Shown piece by piece: positions 1 through 12,776 of a DNA stretch of 64,000 bases (positions within the stretch are counted from its first letter, which is position 1; the number at the start of each line of letters is the position of its first letter). Source of the stretch: Symsagittifera roscoffensis (lineage: Eukaryota; Xenacoelomorpha; Acoela; Convolutidae); assembly GCF_963678635.1 (NCBI RefSeq), contig NC_087069.1, forward strand, positions 47,510,276 through 47,574,275. The letters run 5' to 3'. The position numbers and the translations under genes were made by a program. The notes below the pieces were generated by a model. It had not been told where the DNA came from, searched no databases, and was given only the letters and a program-made list of their open reading frames with translations.

Positions 1-286
1 CACTCTTTGAGATGACTATTTTCAAGAATGCTTTTGGACACTTTTCACTTTGAAATTCATAAAGAATTGTATATAGACCAATTGCGGAAGATCAGTTTTA
101 CCTTCATGAAAGTTTATTGGAGAAATGCTGGCGAAAAAAAAAGAAACGCAATCAAATATTGTTCTTCAAAAAATTTTTGATCAAAAAATTTTTTCATTGC
201 CTGTGTGAAAACAAAACTTAATAAACATATTTTTGTTTTACTCTTGAATTGAAACAAAAAAAAGTTGAAAATCTGACAGACTGATA

Positions 287-809
287 CACTAGTGGACAAA
301 ATTAGGCGCAAATTCAGGATTTTACTCTCTAAAAAGTCTGTTTTTGACGTCTGATTTGGACAACATTTCCTTCAACTTTCAGCAAAGCTTTTACATCGAG
401 CAAATGATCAGGGCTATCCTTTATGAAACTATATCAAAAATTGGTTTAAAAAACTTACCAATTTTTTTTGTCTGAAATTGCCAGTATTCCTCATTTGCAT
501 TAAGATTTTTACTTCGCGTGGAAAAGTGAGAAACGTCCGAGTTTAGTAAAGCTTTCACACTTATTGCTTGCATTTTCTCGCAGAAAAATTATCACATGGC
601 ATGAAAAACTAAAAACTTTTTTCCCACTTATTCGAAAATGAACCCACTACGATTCGATTGGATTCGATATATATTTTCACTTGACGCCAATCATTTGATC
701 TTGGTCTGAGTGAAAATTTTACTTCGAGGCAAACGTGGTTGAAAATCATCCTCCTTGAAACTGGTTCAATAAAAATTTGCTGACTTCGCGCTGAATTTTG
801 TCCACTAGT
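287..809. mobile_element. Tc1/mariner-type MITE, 523 bp
   Basis: The left end reads CACTAGTGGACAAAATT and the right end is its inverted counterpart. Each end is flanked by TA (285-286 and 810-811), the target duplication typical of Tc1/mariner elements. I recognise no transposase, so this is called a non-autonomous copy. Short open stretches inside it have no recognisable motif. Confidence 0.7.
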
Positions 810-1076
810 TAGCAAATGGTTTTCTTTTGTTTGAAGTGTTTTTTTTTTAATTTCCAATATTTGTTCAACTCATCTACAGTCAGGCTCTACAACAAAAGAA
901 AGTCTTACAGACTCTACAGCAAATAAAGTTTTTGTAAAAAAACTACTATCTACAAAAAAACTGCAGAAGAATGTATAATAAGGGGTGAAACATTAAAATA
1001 ATCAGCGAGAACAATCTTGCCATTACCTTTCAGAGAAAAAAAATTGATTTCTTAACCAAGAACTCTAATTGAAACA

Positions 1077-1274
1077 ATGCTGAAGATAGCTTTACTTTCT
1101 ATGATAGTCATCCAGGTTTACTCTCAGACAGCTCATGACAAATGGAAGTATTGTCAGCTATTGTTTGAAAATAAAAACTCAAGGACATCATTTGAAACGT
1201 GTGATGCATGTTTTATCCCTCTGGCATACTACAATTCAATTGGAGCTTCTTTAACTCGGAGTCGATACCGTCCT
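1077..1274 (+). CDS. Candidate first exon of the SPPL2-like gene
   Basis: The exon starts at ATG with a hydrophobic N-terminus (MLKIALLSMIVIQVYSQ) that looks like a cleavable signal peptide. It continues as 49 codons containing KWKYCQLLF and two more cysteines, and ends at a strong GTAAGT donor (1275-1280). SPPL2 proteins begin with a signal peptide and a lumenal PA domain whose first strand carries a YC-x-L-(F/Y)-N pattern, so this fits as the first exon of the gene whose later exons lie at 7.1-12.8 kb. Against it: this exon ends in phase 0, while the next candidate exon (7,131) needs one leftover base. Either a small exon is missing between them, or this belongs to another transcript. Confidence 0.4.
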
Positions 1275-3399
1275 GTAAGTTTACCAAATCATGCCCCCCC
1301 CCCCTGTGGTTGAGTGTTTAGAAACAAAAGGTTTGACAGCGTTTTAGAATCTTCTTTTGAATTTTTGTAGCACAAAACAGTTTGTATTTCAAAAATGAAA
1401 CATCAGAAATAGATCACATTTCAGTCAAATTTTCATTTTTTGTCAAATTTGTAAATTCAGCAGTTGTATGTCGTTTCTCATGTACAGTTCAAAATGCATG
1501 CAGTACTAGTTGACAGTGTTTTGAATCAAAGCTTTTGAAAAAGATATTTTAGAACAAAATATTTCGTTTGATTTTTTTTGCTCCTGACATTATGCAATTT
1601 AACAGTTGAAAAACTGTGGGTATAATGTGATAATCAACTGTCTGGTTAATCAACTAGAAAAAACAAACATATAAAGTTGGACAAATGTCTGAGGCACAAA
1701 TCAGACAATTTTCTGCCTTTTTTTGTTGCGGTTTACCGAAAAATGTTTAATTTTTTATTTGATCAAAAATGTATCAGAATATGGATTAGAAACCACCTGC
1801 AGTGACAAAAGACTCTTCAAATTAATTTTTATACAGATTTTACTCGACTGAAAAATTGATATACGGTTGCTGTTTAGATATTAACCGATTTAAAAAGGAT
1901 TGAAAGTTCATTAGAAAAAAAGTTATAATGCCTCAAAAACGTTTGAAAATGTTTTTGATAGATTTTAGCAATTTACTGATATCCATCAAAACCTCAAAAC
2001 AAATTTTTTAACTCACAAGCATTCATTTTTCGTTCAATAAAATGAATATTAAGTTTAATAATTTTTGATACTTTTCAGGCTAAAAATCAACACAAAAATC
2101 ATTTCAACAGCATAAATTATAATTTTTCCCCATTGTATCTAGTTTTTGATAGTCGAGACTCTTCGGAAAAAAATCTGTTTATCATCTGAACTTACAGAGT
2201 AAACAAAAAAGTAGCGAAAACTATTAAATCAAAAAGCTAACAATGTTGCTAAACCCCGCATAATAAAAAAAATAACCTTGAAAGGGTTTTGAATTGATTT
2301 AGAATTGAAGGAAATCGATTTGTTAACCTACATTTTTGTGTTGAAATAAAACATTTTTAAATCAATTAAAATAATAATCTATATTATCTGTAGAAAATTG
2401 ATTGCAATCCTTTTCTTGTAAAAACGGACAGCCAGGAAATCCGCCAGAGAGCCTTTTCTCGAAACAATTATTTCTAAAGATAATTTGAACATGTACTATT
2501 GGTTTTTTTAAATCTTGCAAGGTGTTTTAGTTGAGAAGCTTCTATGTGGGAATCAGCATATACTAAAAAATAAGTTTTGGTCGTTTTTGCTAAACTGTCT
2601 AATTCATATTTCGGAGCGTTTTCGTTTTTCTAATCAAATAAGTTATTGGGGAAAACTGGAACATTTTATGAAGAAGTTTGCAAAGAACAATCTTCCGTTC
2701 TTTTTATAGGTTCTTGCGTCTTAAGGCTTCTTGAAGCAAATTGTTGTCTGTAACAGTTTTTAATTTTTCATCGTTCACATATAGTACAAGGAAGAAAACA
2801 AAGAAGGCTGTTCAATCTGCAAAATTGTTGTAAGAAAGAATTAAGTCTCAGGTATAACTGAGCAAGCGTCAAAAAAACTGATCATTTTATGTCGGAGCCC
2901 CGATTGTTTCTATTGTTTTTGAAGCTGATGTGAATAGTTTGCTTGAGTTTGAATTCAGTTTTTTGCAATTTTTTCTTGATTTTTTCTCCATTCCCACTCC
3001 TGGAATGTAAAAATTAAAATTGAAACATTTAGCGACTGATAAAGTATTACTTAGGACTAAATGGCTCAATGAGTTTGGAATGCGTCAATTAGCAGCCTAA
3101 CCACCAACAATCAACAGCGCAAAGTATATATGCCAATTGGTCAATTTTTAAACGAAAGTTTTTTGTACACCGTTTGCAGTAAACATTTTCACAAATGAGC
3201 TGAAAGTTTTCAAAGAGAATTGATAAAAATTGTCAAAATGCCTAATAAAAGGTGAAGTTCTGCAAACAAAACACAAAACGTACATTATTTTCGTCACTTT
3301 ATTCAAAAAAGGTATGTTTGGGTTAAACAAAAAATATACAAATTAATGGTTTTAGAAACACTTGTCGAGAAACTGAACATAAGTGTTGTAACGATTTCT
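1275..3399. other. AT-rich noncoding stretch, probable intron
   Basis: I see no credible coding region, RNA gene or repeat ends here, only AT-rich sequence with homopolymer runs. If the exons at 1,077 and 7,131 belong together, this is part of a roughly 5.9-kb first intron. Confidence 0.4.
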
Positions 3400-3573
3400 C
3401 ATTACGAGGCCAAACTTTGCACTGGATAGGCACTCAATTTTGTGTCTGCATGCTCCAGAATTATAAATAAAGATTTTCTAAACATGTTAAAATTTAAATA
3501 AAAGGAAAGGGAGCGTCCTTGTTGCGGAATCCGCTTACGTTTCCCAAAAAAGCACAGTTTGGCCTCGTAATGC
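3400..3573. mobile_element. MITE, 'GAGGCCAAACT' family
   Basis: The ends are inverted repeats: ATTACGAGGCCAAACTTTGC on the left (3401-3420) and its near-exact inverse on the right (3553-3572). The interior carries a recognisable GGGAGCGTCCTTGTTGCGGAATCC block (described here in parts: GGGAGCGTCC, then TTGCGGAATCC). Relatives lie at 50,588, 56,046 and 62,318, so this is a dispersed family. No coding capacity. Confidence 0.75.
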
Positions 3574-4039
3574 TGCGATTTTTTGCTTTTTTAACAGGTA
3601 TTCAGATTTTTCTGAGTTTCAGTATTTCTCAATTGAAAAACTCCTATTTTCGTCTATCCCACACTGTAGTTCCATAAATATTAATCGATTAAATTGTCAA
3701 TTTATAGTCAGTATCTCTAAAACTAGAAGAGTAATCGATTATAATCCATCAAAAAATCATAATTTCAGTTCTTTTTAAGTCAATGTAATCATCTATAATC
3801 GTTTCTAATCGATTATTATCTATTAAAAATGTCTTATATTTATAAACTTTTTCAATCAATATCATCAATAATAAAAAATTACAATCAATTTTAAAGTAAT
3901 TTTGAGAAAAATGTACAATTTTGTTTTTAATTTATCTCATCTCCTGTTTCGCGCAGTTGCTTCGTATTACGCTTCATAAATGTTTACTAATTAAATAAGA
4001 TTTTGTGTATTGAGTTTTCTGTAATTTTTCTATAGTTTA

Positions 4040-4370
4040 CGTAAATTCCATCTCCTCTGTTAGCAACCCTCCTTTCCCAGTTTACCCTCCCCCTCTCTTA
4101 GCTTAACTAGGTGTTGTTTAACTAAGATAAATAGGTGTTGTTTACACTGAGTAACCCCTCTCCCACCTTAAACTTAAAATTGGGGCGTTTAACTGTAATT
4201 TAGGTGGGTTGGTGCTGGTGGTAAAATTTTTAACCTGGGGAGGGGGATGGGCGTAGGGATTACCGTAGGGGAGTGGTTTATATGCGGGTGTGAGGTGGGG
4301 GGATATAGATTGGGATAAATTGAGGGGGAGGAGTTAACTTGAGTAGGTTTAGATTGCAAGTAGGCTTCGA
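4040..4370. repeat. Strand-skewed ACCTCC/GGTGGG segment
   Basis: The first half of the plus strand is C-rich (CCCTCC, ACCCCTCTCCC) and the second half G-rich (GGTGGGTTGG, GGGGAGGGGG), so the halves are rough inverse complements. This resembles the ACCT-rich element at 63,195-63,530 and is probably an old palindromic MITE. Confidence 0.35.
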
Positions 4371-4400
4371 GTAACGCAGAAATTTTGCAAGTTTTGCACA

Positions 4401-4591
4401 GGAGCTTCTTTCTACTTTCCCCACCTGCAAATTTTTACGATTAAAATTACTCATCCCATCAACCGATTGATATGAAAATAGACATGTAGACTGATTAGGC
4501 CATGAATAACATATTTGGTCTCCATAGTTAGCCTTGTAAAAACCCTCATTGCACCAAAAAAAGGATGCTCATGTGAGGTGGGTGAGAAAAC
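4401..4591. mobile_element. MITE, 'CCCCACCTG' family
   Basis: It starts GGAGCTTCTTTCTACTTTCC and ends with the inverse pattern GAGGTGGGTGAGAAAAC. The interior (…ATATGAAAATAGACAT…GACTGATTAGGCC…CCTTGTAAAA…) matches copies at 62,504-62,711 and 62,919-63,113. Confidence 0.6.
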
Positions 4592-4826
4592 AGATATTTA
4601 CAAATCAATATAAAGATCATAGTCCGTTATAACAATTTATAATAAATTTTATGTGGATTGAAATCCATTATATTGGATTTTAATGGATTGTATTTTTTAC
4701 GAAATAACTAAATATGATCAATTTTTTGGTCTAAACTTGCAACAATGATGGAATATAATGACAAAGTTTTAGACAAAAATTTTTCCATTATATTTGATTG
4801 TTATTCATGGAACTCCAGTGCGGGAT

Positions 4827-7130
4827 GCTACTCGGGTTTATAGCGGATTTTTCTCATATATCTGATTTAGTGGTGTAAAACACAGCTGATCAATAACAAA
4901 AATATTGCAGTTTACCAATTTGTTTCAACTAGGATAAACAGAAGCTTGGATTGCAATCTCAGAAAGGTTTTTTTTTTCAAATAAAAATTTTTTTGGAAGC
5001 TCAGTTGATATGTACAACTGTTGATCCGCAATCGATCAATGAGTATCATTCAAGACTATTTTTTGCAACAATTATTGATTGTTTTACATATGAAGAGATA
5101 TTCAAACCAGTCACCAATTGCATTGCCAAACCAGTGCCAATTTGCATTGAACTGAATTTCGTTCCGTTTTTCTGATATTTTTAAAATTACTATTTTGATG
5201 TTTGGAACAAACATTGGGGATCAAAACACGAGCATATGAGAAAATTTTGGACCCTATAATGATTTTATGACCACTTCGAGACGAAATGCAATAAAATTCT
5301 TCTAATACAGTTTTCTTGTAAACTCCTTGAGATTAGAAAAATCCGAAATTCGCAAAAAGTTTGAACGTTTTTTTGCAAGTTTTTTTTAAATATCTCTGAA
5401 ATGCCTATTGATTTATTTTTCGAAGCGTAATTGCAATTTTTTAAAGCATGGTAACTGATTCATTGCTCAATGCATAGAAATTGAAGAAAAGTAACTAGTC
5501 CCATTATATCCATTGCAACAAAAAATTATACTTTTTTAAATATTTTTGCTCGGGCGGATCTTATCTGTTTAATTTTGGTGTGCTGGTAATCTTTTTTCTG
5601 TCTTTTGACATCATTCCATTGCAATTAAAAGAGCAACTGAAGTGCAAGAATGACGAATGAAGTGGCCTGCTAGATACATCTAAATCGAAGTCAAAAGCAA
5701 TAACTTTGTAAAAAAAAACGAGTCAAACTGTTTGCTCGACAAGACGTTTTCAAAGCAGAACCTATACGACGGCTGGTAGTTCTCAATTACACTGTTGATA
5801 TTCTTAGTGGTATATGAAAAACAAACCCGCTTGATTTTTTTAAAGAAATTTAATTTAACATCAATACACATTGCTCGAACAAATACTCTCATTGCAGCCA
5901 ATGAAACAACTCAAAACTAGCATGTCTACTTTAAACATTTTTAAAGTCTTCATTTTGTGCTTGAAATTTATCCCAATCACTTGTATTTGGTGTTTCATAT
6001 CACATCAACTCAAAAGGCAGTGCAATCAAGAAATCGTTTTTCCTAAAGTTGCTGGTGCCCCGTAGAGACTCAAAAAAAATTCTCTCGAGAGAGAGAGCAG
6101 CTTTTTTTGAACTATTGTTATATGAGATCAGGTGAAAAAAGTTTATACTTCTGAACGAGGACATTGGATAACGATTGCGAGAACAATTAACAAACATTTT
6201 CGTGGTAACTTTTATCGAAACCAAGTTTGGATGTATTGAAATGTTCAATCAAGTCTGACAGCTGCTGAAATAGAACCCATAAAAATCCATGCAACTCAGA
6301 AACGTTTAAACATCTGTGGACTTTGCAATGAAGACTTTTAATATAACTAACCTTTATTTGTTTCAAATGGTTTGGAACTAATATGGGTATTGATTTCATT
6401 TTTGTAAAAAAAAGTTAACACTCGAAAAATTATATAATCAGATTTTACGAAAATGAAGATTTTTACTAACATAGTTTGAGACTTTGAGTTAGCTCCACAG
6501 TTCCAACACTTAGAAAATCTAAGAGTGATCTTTGTACGTAACAAATTTCTATGTAAATACTGTGGAAGTTGTTAATTAAGGTTTTGGGTACCGGGGTTCT
6601 TTGAAAAAATTCAAATTAATGGTCTGTTTTTGCTTAACGCCTTGTTTTTGATACGCTGCGCGCAAGATTGTAGTAGTTGTGATACAGTATTACCAAAAAA
6701 TCTATACCGCACAATGATTGAATACACAAAAAATACACATGAATTTAACCAACAATTGACAGTTAAGATGATTCAAGCTTGTTTATAAACTATACTGCGT
6801 TCCCGATTCTAGCAGTTTACATAAGTCAGCAATTCTGATGAGAAAACTATCGGCACTTCTTTTCTCTGTTCTATTTCGTTACTATGTTTTTCGTTTATAC
6901 CTGTTGTCTCGTTAAAGTTAGTGTGAAAACTTTTCTAATATTTCTATAACTTTGTATTAAACAGCATTGTTCCTTGAATTCACAATACTTTCGCAGAAAG
7001 ATAAAAATCTGCTCTCACACGATATCTAATAAGATATAACGATAGTTGATCATTGATTTGTGGATATTTGTTTTTTTATTCGCAAAAAAAAACATAAAAT
7101 ACCCACTTGTGTCTTTTTTGAATCTTATAG
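4827..7130. other. Noncoding, probable intron
   Basis: AT-rich sequence with no gene, RNA or repeat boundary that I can support. Its short open frames overlap each other in several frames and lack domains. It would be the distal part of intron 1 of the SPPL2-like gene. Confidence 0.35.
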
Positions 7131-7275
7131 GGTATTTGACTTCCGTGCGCGCTACCTCCCAGTTATCTTCCAAACTACTTTGTTCAGGAAGAATATTAGA
7201 TAATAATGATAATGTGTTATCTGGAAAAAAAATCAAACTTTCCGTTGATAGTAGCTCAGGGAAAAAATACATCGT
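7131..7275 (+). CDS. Candidate exon 2 of the SPPL2-like gene (PA domain)
   Basis: An acceptor (AATCTTATAG) is followed by an open frame reading YLTSVRATSQLSSKLLC and then GKKIKL, which runs to a stop at 7,292. In SPPL2 family members the PA domain has an 'ATS…LC' segment at this position, between the YC strand and the SC-containing strand found in the next exon (9,514). The 3' boundary is uncertain: GTCAGA at 7,274 keeps phase with the next exon but is a weak donor. I first thought of a transthyretin-like domain because of the CSGRIL strand, but context and order favour the PA domain. Confidence 0.45.
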
Positions 7276-9513
7276 CAGAACAACTGATTGGTGACAGTTT
7301 GTGTTGCTTGTACTAAAACTGCTTCTCTAAAAAAACATTGATTAATGTATACTCAACTTCTCGGGAAAAATGGGAAATTTTGAATTTTTAAATTTTTAGT
7401 TTTTCAATTTTTCATTTCATTTTTTCTTCAAAAATTTTCAATTTTCCGAAATGTTTTTGTGGAAAAAAAGTCATGAATTTGATGTTTCTTTTTGTTTGGG
7501 AAACTTCCTAACAAAAAGAAAAAGTTATATTCTATTATTTTGTGTTTTTATACATAAAAAAAAATTTTTCGGTTCTTTAAACTAATTTCTTTCAATTTTT
7601 AAATCTGAAAATTTTCGAATAAAAATTACATTGAAAGTTTTTAATATTTACCAAATTTTAACATCATTTAGCTATTTTGAGGACCAAAAAGAAAAATGTT
7701 AGATATATTGAGCAAAAAAACTACATGTAATACTTATATTTAAAAGTATTTTCACCCCTTTTTCCAAAACTTTTGTTCTGATAATCTCATCAAACACATA
7801 TCAATCAAGACGATGAACTAATTTGTTTTTTTGAAAATCGTCGTTTTTCATTATCCGCATTCAGACACCACTGTCATCCTTCTCTTTTAATAATATTCCA
7901 ACTTTTCGAATAAACAAAAAAAAATTAAAAAGCCATTCATGGTTATTTATATTTTTGGTCGAGAAAAAACATTGACAAAAATTTTGTCCTATCAATTTTC
8001 AGTTAGACCATAATCTTGGTTTATCTAACGAAGGAAAGTTTGTTAGTTCAATTTATATGTTTCCTGTTAAACAATTTTAGCTTTTAGATGATATTTATGA
8101 AAATTATATACAGATTTGAAGGGAAGTGTATGGAGATATTAGTGAAAAATGGCTAATTAATTGTGCTATGTCCTGATACAGGCTTTTTCAATTTGTTGGA
8201 AAACAGCCAAGACCGAATCAGAATGTTTTGAATAGGTCTCAAAGTCCCAAGCAATGTAGTGCAATTACATGTATTTTGTTTATTCGAACTTTGTGGCACA
8301 TTTGGAATTACCATTGTATTTAAGAAACACTCAGACTGTTATCGCAGTCAATTGATTTTACCAAAAAATTGCTCAGTAGAATTTATTCATTTTAATCTAC
8401 TTCTATTGAAACTAACCAACAGCCACAGATAAAAATAATAAACTTAAACGCTAAAAAGAACTTAAAAGTTCAGAGATAGCAAAAAGTTAAAATGTTGGTT
8501 CAGTTTATATTCGTATTTGTGTATGAAAATTCTGGAACAATCTAGAACAATTAATGACCATTTTGAAACGTTCTAAAAACAATCTAGAACATTCTTCTCC
8601 TGCACGTTTCCGCGCTCTACTCACCTGCCCTGCTCACCCATGGGTTAAAGCTATGCAGACGCCTGCTAGCTACTACAATAGGACTCAATCTAGTCAGTCA
8701 CTGCATCTGTATGAACCCATAATCATAATTGATTATGAAGGACTCCATTCCAGTTTTACTCTCTACATAAAAAAGGCTGATATCCAAATTTGAGGTTTTT
8801 TTGCGATTTCGATAAACACAAAATCATCAACTTCGTTGCATAGATTGCTAATTTTTATCGATAATCAACAAGGTTTTAGTGAATGAAATTGTACTAATTT
8901 TGTTTTGTCGAATTATTCAATTTTTTCAATTTTTTTTTCAATAAGGAGTAACTCTTGATGGAAAAGAAGCAACATCTAACTACCAAGAGAGGTTGAGAAA
9001 CTTGGTATAAAAAAGCTGTTAGTCAATAGTACACATGCTATACCTAGACGAACAAAAGACCTCTCAATTATTGAGAAAAAATGTTACGTACGGTAGTTCA
9101 TTAAGCAAAATCTTAAAACTTTTGAATGGAAGAAGCTGAAACCAGTTACGCTGGGAAGTTTTGGACTCCACACGAAATTTATCAGAAGGTTTGCGAAATT
9201 GATGCAAATAAAAGTCTGACCAATTCGTTGAATAATTTTTTAAATTCAATTTAAAATTTAAGGGTTTAAAGTTTTTTAAACTAAAAAAAATCTCGTGGTA
9301 AATTTTTTTTGTCTTCGAAATGTTTTGTAAGGAATTTTCAAAACGTTTTACATCAATTCATTCAATTAGTCTTATTATTCAGCATTCTTTGACAAAAAAG
9401 ATCATATTAAAAAATCTAAGTTATGAAAGCCTACCGAAACGTTGCAAACCAATATATTGGTGATCTTTTTCTGTCGAAGTTTTCTGATTTTGCATTGTGA
9501 ATTTTTTTTTCAG
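7276..9513. other. Noncoding, probable intron with a C-rich patch
   Basis: Mostly AT-rich. A patch at about 8,575-8,735 is clearly richer in C (TGCACGTTTCCGCGCTC, CACCTGCCCTGCTCACCC), preceded by repeated TCTAGAACA motifs (8,541-8,590). I find no tRNA-like boxes or inverted ends, so it remains unexplained. Nothing else is supported. Confidence 0.35.
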
Positions 9514-12500
9514 AAATCATTAGTTATTGGAACAGATGTGATTATACCACCAAAGCAGAGTTGTAACTACGAGACCAAAGTCGACCTCGTACATGGTCCA
9601 GATTATGTTTTGGATTACTTCATAATAGACTTGAATGTAATCAGCGAAGATGAAATTGCTAGAAGAGTGAAAGAGTTGAGAAATTTGGGCACAAAACAAA
9701 TTTTTAAAACTTTTGCAATTTTTGCTATTCTCCCAAAGCTGAACTGAGTTGTAACCGAACAGTTTCATTGATTGTCTGATGGCTATAATTTTCTGGCTCG
9801 ATAGCAAAAATTTAACTAATTTGCAACAACCACTCGGCAGTTCAAATGTTTGGGCAAATCCTGAATTCGGTTTAGAGCCAGCATATTAAAAAAGAATGAT
9901 GAGACTTGTTTGAACTAATTTGATGCCAATTTTAGACTGCTTACACATCATGCATCAATTTTGTTTACTTTTCTATACCTATTTTCCATTTTTGCACTTA
10001 GTTTTCAAAACTACAAACGTGTTCATAAATTTAAGATAATCAAGTCAATACAAATCCATAAAAATTTTTTGAATCTAGAGGGGTTTTTTCTTACCCAAGT
10101 GTATTTCTCAGCTCAAATTTTTTTCCGTCAAGGGTCAATCAGAAAGAGCCCAAGCCCGGTGGTTTGATTTTACTACTCAATGGCAACCAAATTCTTCTTT
10201 CAAAGAAGGAGTTTGACAATTCAAAAGTGACCAACGAACTTGTCCAACTGAACCTGACATTTCCGGTGTTTATTATTCGAGTGCGTCTTTTCACGGGAGA
10301 TGTGGGATGGCAGCTTGCTAACTTCATTCAGGACAATGATACAAGGGGCGATGTTTGATAGTGAAATTTCGAACTATTCCAATTAAAACATTTTGTCCAT
10401 AAAATAAAAAACCGTAAAAAATCGGAATGATTCTTGATTTTCACGTAAGATAATTGTAAGTAATTCTTTTTTACATATAAAAACGTTTTCATGTTTTCAG
10501 AAAAAAAATTAAAAAGTGTTTTTAGGGTAAATACAACAAACTTGCTGCTCCCTTTTCTTTTATTTTTTAATTCTTAAACGGAGTTTTTTCTCGCGTTCAT
10601 CTCTAAATTAATTTTACTTTGACGGGTATACAGCGCTGCGGGAGAATATTTTGGACCAACCATTTTGAAACTCTCCTTAAAACGAACAAAATAGAAAGTT
10701 CTCCCATTCTTTTCGTACTCCCAAAAAAGTTGTCTTTAATTTCATCTTTTTACAAAACAGAGTTTTTCATCCTTTTTTTGTTCTTTTTTGAGCTCGACCT
10801 TTTTTTCAAAATAGGCCGCATGCTCACCAATTTGATCATAACAAACAAAAACGTCCACCCTTTCTTATCCAAGAAATCGTCACGAGGCCAACGCAAATGT
10901 AACACTGATGGCAAGTTATCAGGATGACCCAGTACTGTTTGAAAACTGGATGCATATGATAGCCCTGTGTGCTCTGGCTTTAATACAGCTGAGTACAACT
11001 CTGATTGCATACTACCTCGGAAGTAGAGATCATAAAGTGTAAGTGCAATCAACAATAGGCTCTTTTCCACTCCCCCCTCCCCTTACCCCCCCCCCCCCCC
11101 ACATTCGGAATTTTGTTCTAAAAAACTATATTTTTTTGTCAATATTTAATGAAGTTTTGCATGGTGAACAACACTCAACTATTATGAACACATTTATTCT
11201 TCATACCTAACATTGTAACAAATACGCATTTGGTCACAATAAAAAGAAGTAAGACAATAAACAAAAAGGAAAAGTTGAAATCTGGGTGGGGGGTGTGGAA
11301 AAGAGCAACTTAAAAGGTTTACTTTATCTCAAAAATAGCACGTTGTTGGCCAAAAACGGCATCATTTTAAAGCCCAACGAATTGTTTTTAAAAAAATAAA
11401 AGTACATGATTTGCTTTTACTCGGAAGAAGGAGTGAAAAAGTAAAATTAAAGTTTTTCCTCCCCTTTTTCACTATAGTATGTATATAATCAAGTATTTTC
11501 TGCTAAACTTTATCTAACTGCCTCATCTCGCAACTCCTAAAAAAGTCTTAGGAGAAAGAAAAAAATTTTTTTGGCAAAACAAAAAACTTTGAAAATATTT
11601 CCTTCTAATTTACTTATTTTTTCTCGATAAGCTTTTAACAGTTTGGTTGAAATATTGTTCAGCGCTTGTATAGTATCCTATTATCTGTGGTTTTTTGAGA
11701 GACGGTGCGTTTAAGCGAAACCAACATTTCAAATATCATTTTTATAATTTTGTTTTAGACGCTACTTCATCCAAGGGAAAAACAAGTTACCCAAACACGA
11801 ACATTCTGGATCTTCCGATTGCCCGATGACAATTTACGTGGCGAAATGCGGATTATGGGCGGTTCTGCTGCTTTTGATACTTTTTGCCATTCTTTTTATT
11901 GTAACTGGATACAGTATAGGAGTTATGTATTATGTATTTTATATTTTATTTATCGGTTGTTTAGTTGTTTCTACCTTGTTGCTATGGATTCGTCTTATTA
12001 ACCGTTTTCGTGTTTTACGATGCAATATGTCAAGATGGAAGAGACTTGTCATCGTTTTAATTCCTGGATTACTTTTAGGTGCTTTATTTGGAGCCATGCA
12101 CGTTGTGATGAAAGGACACGATTATTACATCTTATTTCATGACCTATTTAACTGCATCATAATTATTGCATTTTTATTGCACTTTGAAATAATGTCTTTC
12201 TGGTCCATGATTTTGTATGGCGTTGGTATGATGATTTTGGAAATGATTCTGAGCTTAGTTTTTGTTTCGACCGGTGTCGATTGTCCAGAAAAAACCCAAT
12301 TGTACATAACTTTATATAGGTTTGCCTATCAGTTACCACTTATATCTGGACCGGGGGTTAAAATTGAAACTGGAAATGAAACGTCATATCAAATGTTAAG
12401 CCATGCTCCAATCGATCCTCAAAACCCTTTTTTTCTCGTCATATTTCATTTTCATACTTTTAAATTAATATGCCAGCATCCTTTAAAGTTCAGTTTAAGT

Positions 12501-12776
12501 CAATGGTCAATTTATGTTCCGAGCGTAATGGCTCTATATCTGTGCCGATTCAACGAGCGAAAAAGTCTGAAACCTTCTAAGCTTTACGTGTCTTTGACTC
12601 TGACGATTATGGTTTTGGGAAGTGTAATGGACTTTATAATGGATATTTGGTTGTTCGGAGGCAGTATTGGCTTAGTGTTTTCAGTTCCTCTGATCATGGC
12701 ATATGCAGTTACTGCAGCTGCTCTACGGAAAGAGCTAAGGGGAGTTACTTTCAGCTCATTTCTTTTCATAATTTGA
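9514..12776 (+). CDS. SPPL2-like intramembrane protease homologue, catalytically degenerate
   Basis: Phase-matched exons are 9,514 to about 9,588 (3' end uncertain; 9,636 is an alternative), 10,143-10,352, 10,887-11,038 (GTAAGT donor) and 11,759-12,776. The first two encode a PA-like domain: VIIPPKQSC, then GGLILLLNGN and FPVFIIRV, matching the SC…GA…LLVVN…IPVAL order of SPPL2. The third encodes the first membrane segment after ENWMHM. The 339-residue last exon holds six or more hydrophobic helices. Numbering from the methionine at 11,826: the YD motif position reads LE (E139), the GxGD position reads SQWS before IYVPS (S218), and the PAL position reads IGL in GGSIGLVFSVP. The following RKELRG matches the RREL end of the family. 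True members cleave type II membrane proteins with two aspartates; here neither is kept, so it is probably a pseudoenzyme in the endomembrane system. Open frames and splice sites look intact. Confidence 0.72.
11058..11306. mobile_element. MITE, 'GGCTCTTTTCC' family, in intron
   Basis: The ends are GGCTCTTTTCCACTCCC and its inverse (…TGTGGAAAAGAGC), enclosing a poly-C run and AT-rich sequence. It lies in the last intron of the SPPL2-like gene, so it does not touch coding exons. Related ends occur repeatedly at 60-63.8 kb. Confidence 0.6.

Larger units (their letters stand above)
3656..4826. mobile_element. Inverted-repeat DNA element with nested insertions
   Basis: The left end (3656-3682) reads TCCCACACTGTAGTTCCAT and the right end (4801-4825) is its inverse with few mismatches. 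Inside each end are AT-rich arms built from ATCGATTATAATC and TGGATTxxAATCCATTA motifs. The middle holds a strand-skewed C-rich/G-rich segment (about 4040-4370) and a separate MITE (4401-4591). It is best read as a non-autonomous transposon that later received insertions. Confidence 0.5.

Noticed and set aside
7131-9636. Transthyretin-like secreted protein for the exons at 7.1 and 9.5 kb
   Set aside because: The CSGRIL strand suggested it, but the later SC…GGLILLLNGN and membrane exons in the same phase fit an SPPL2 PA domain better.
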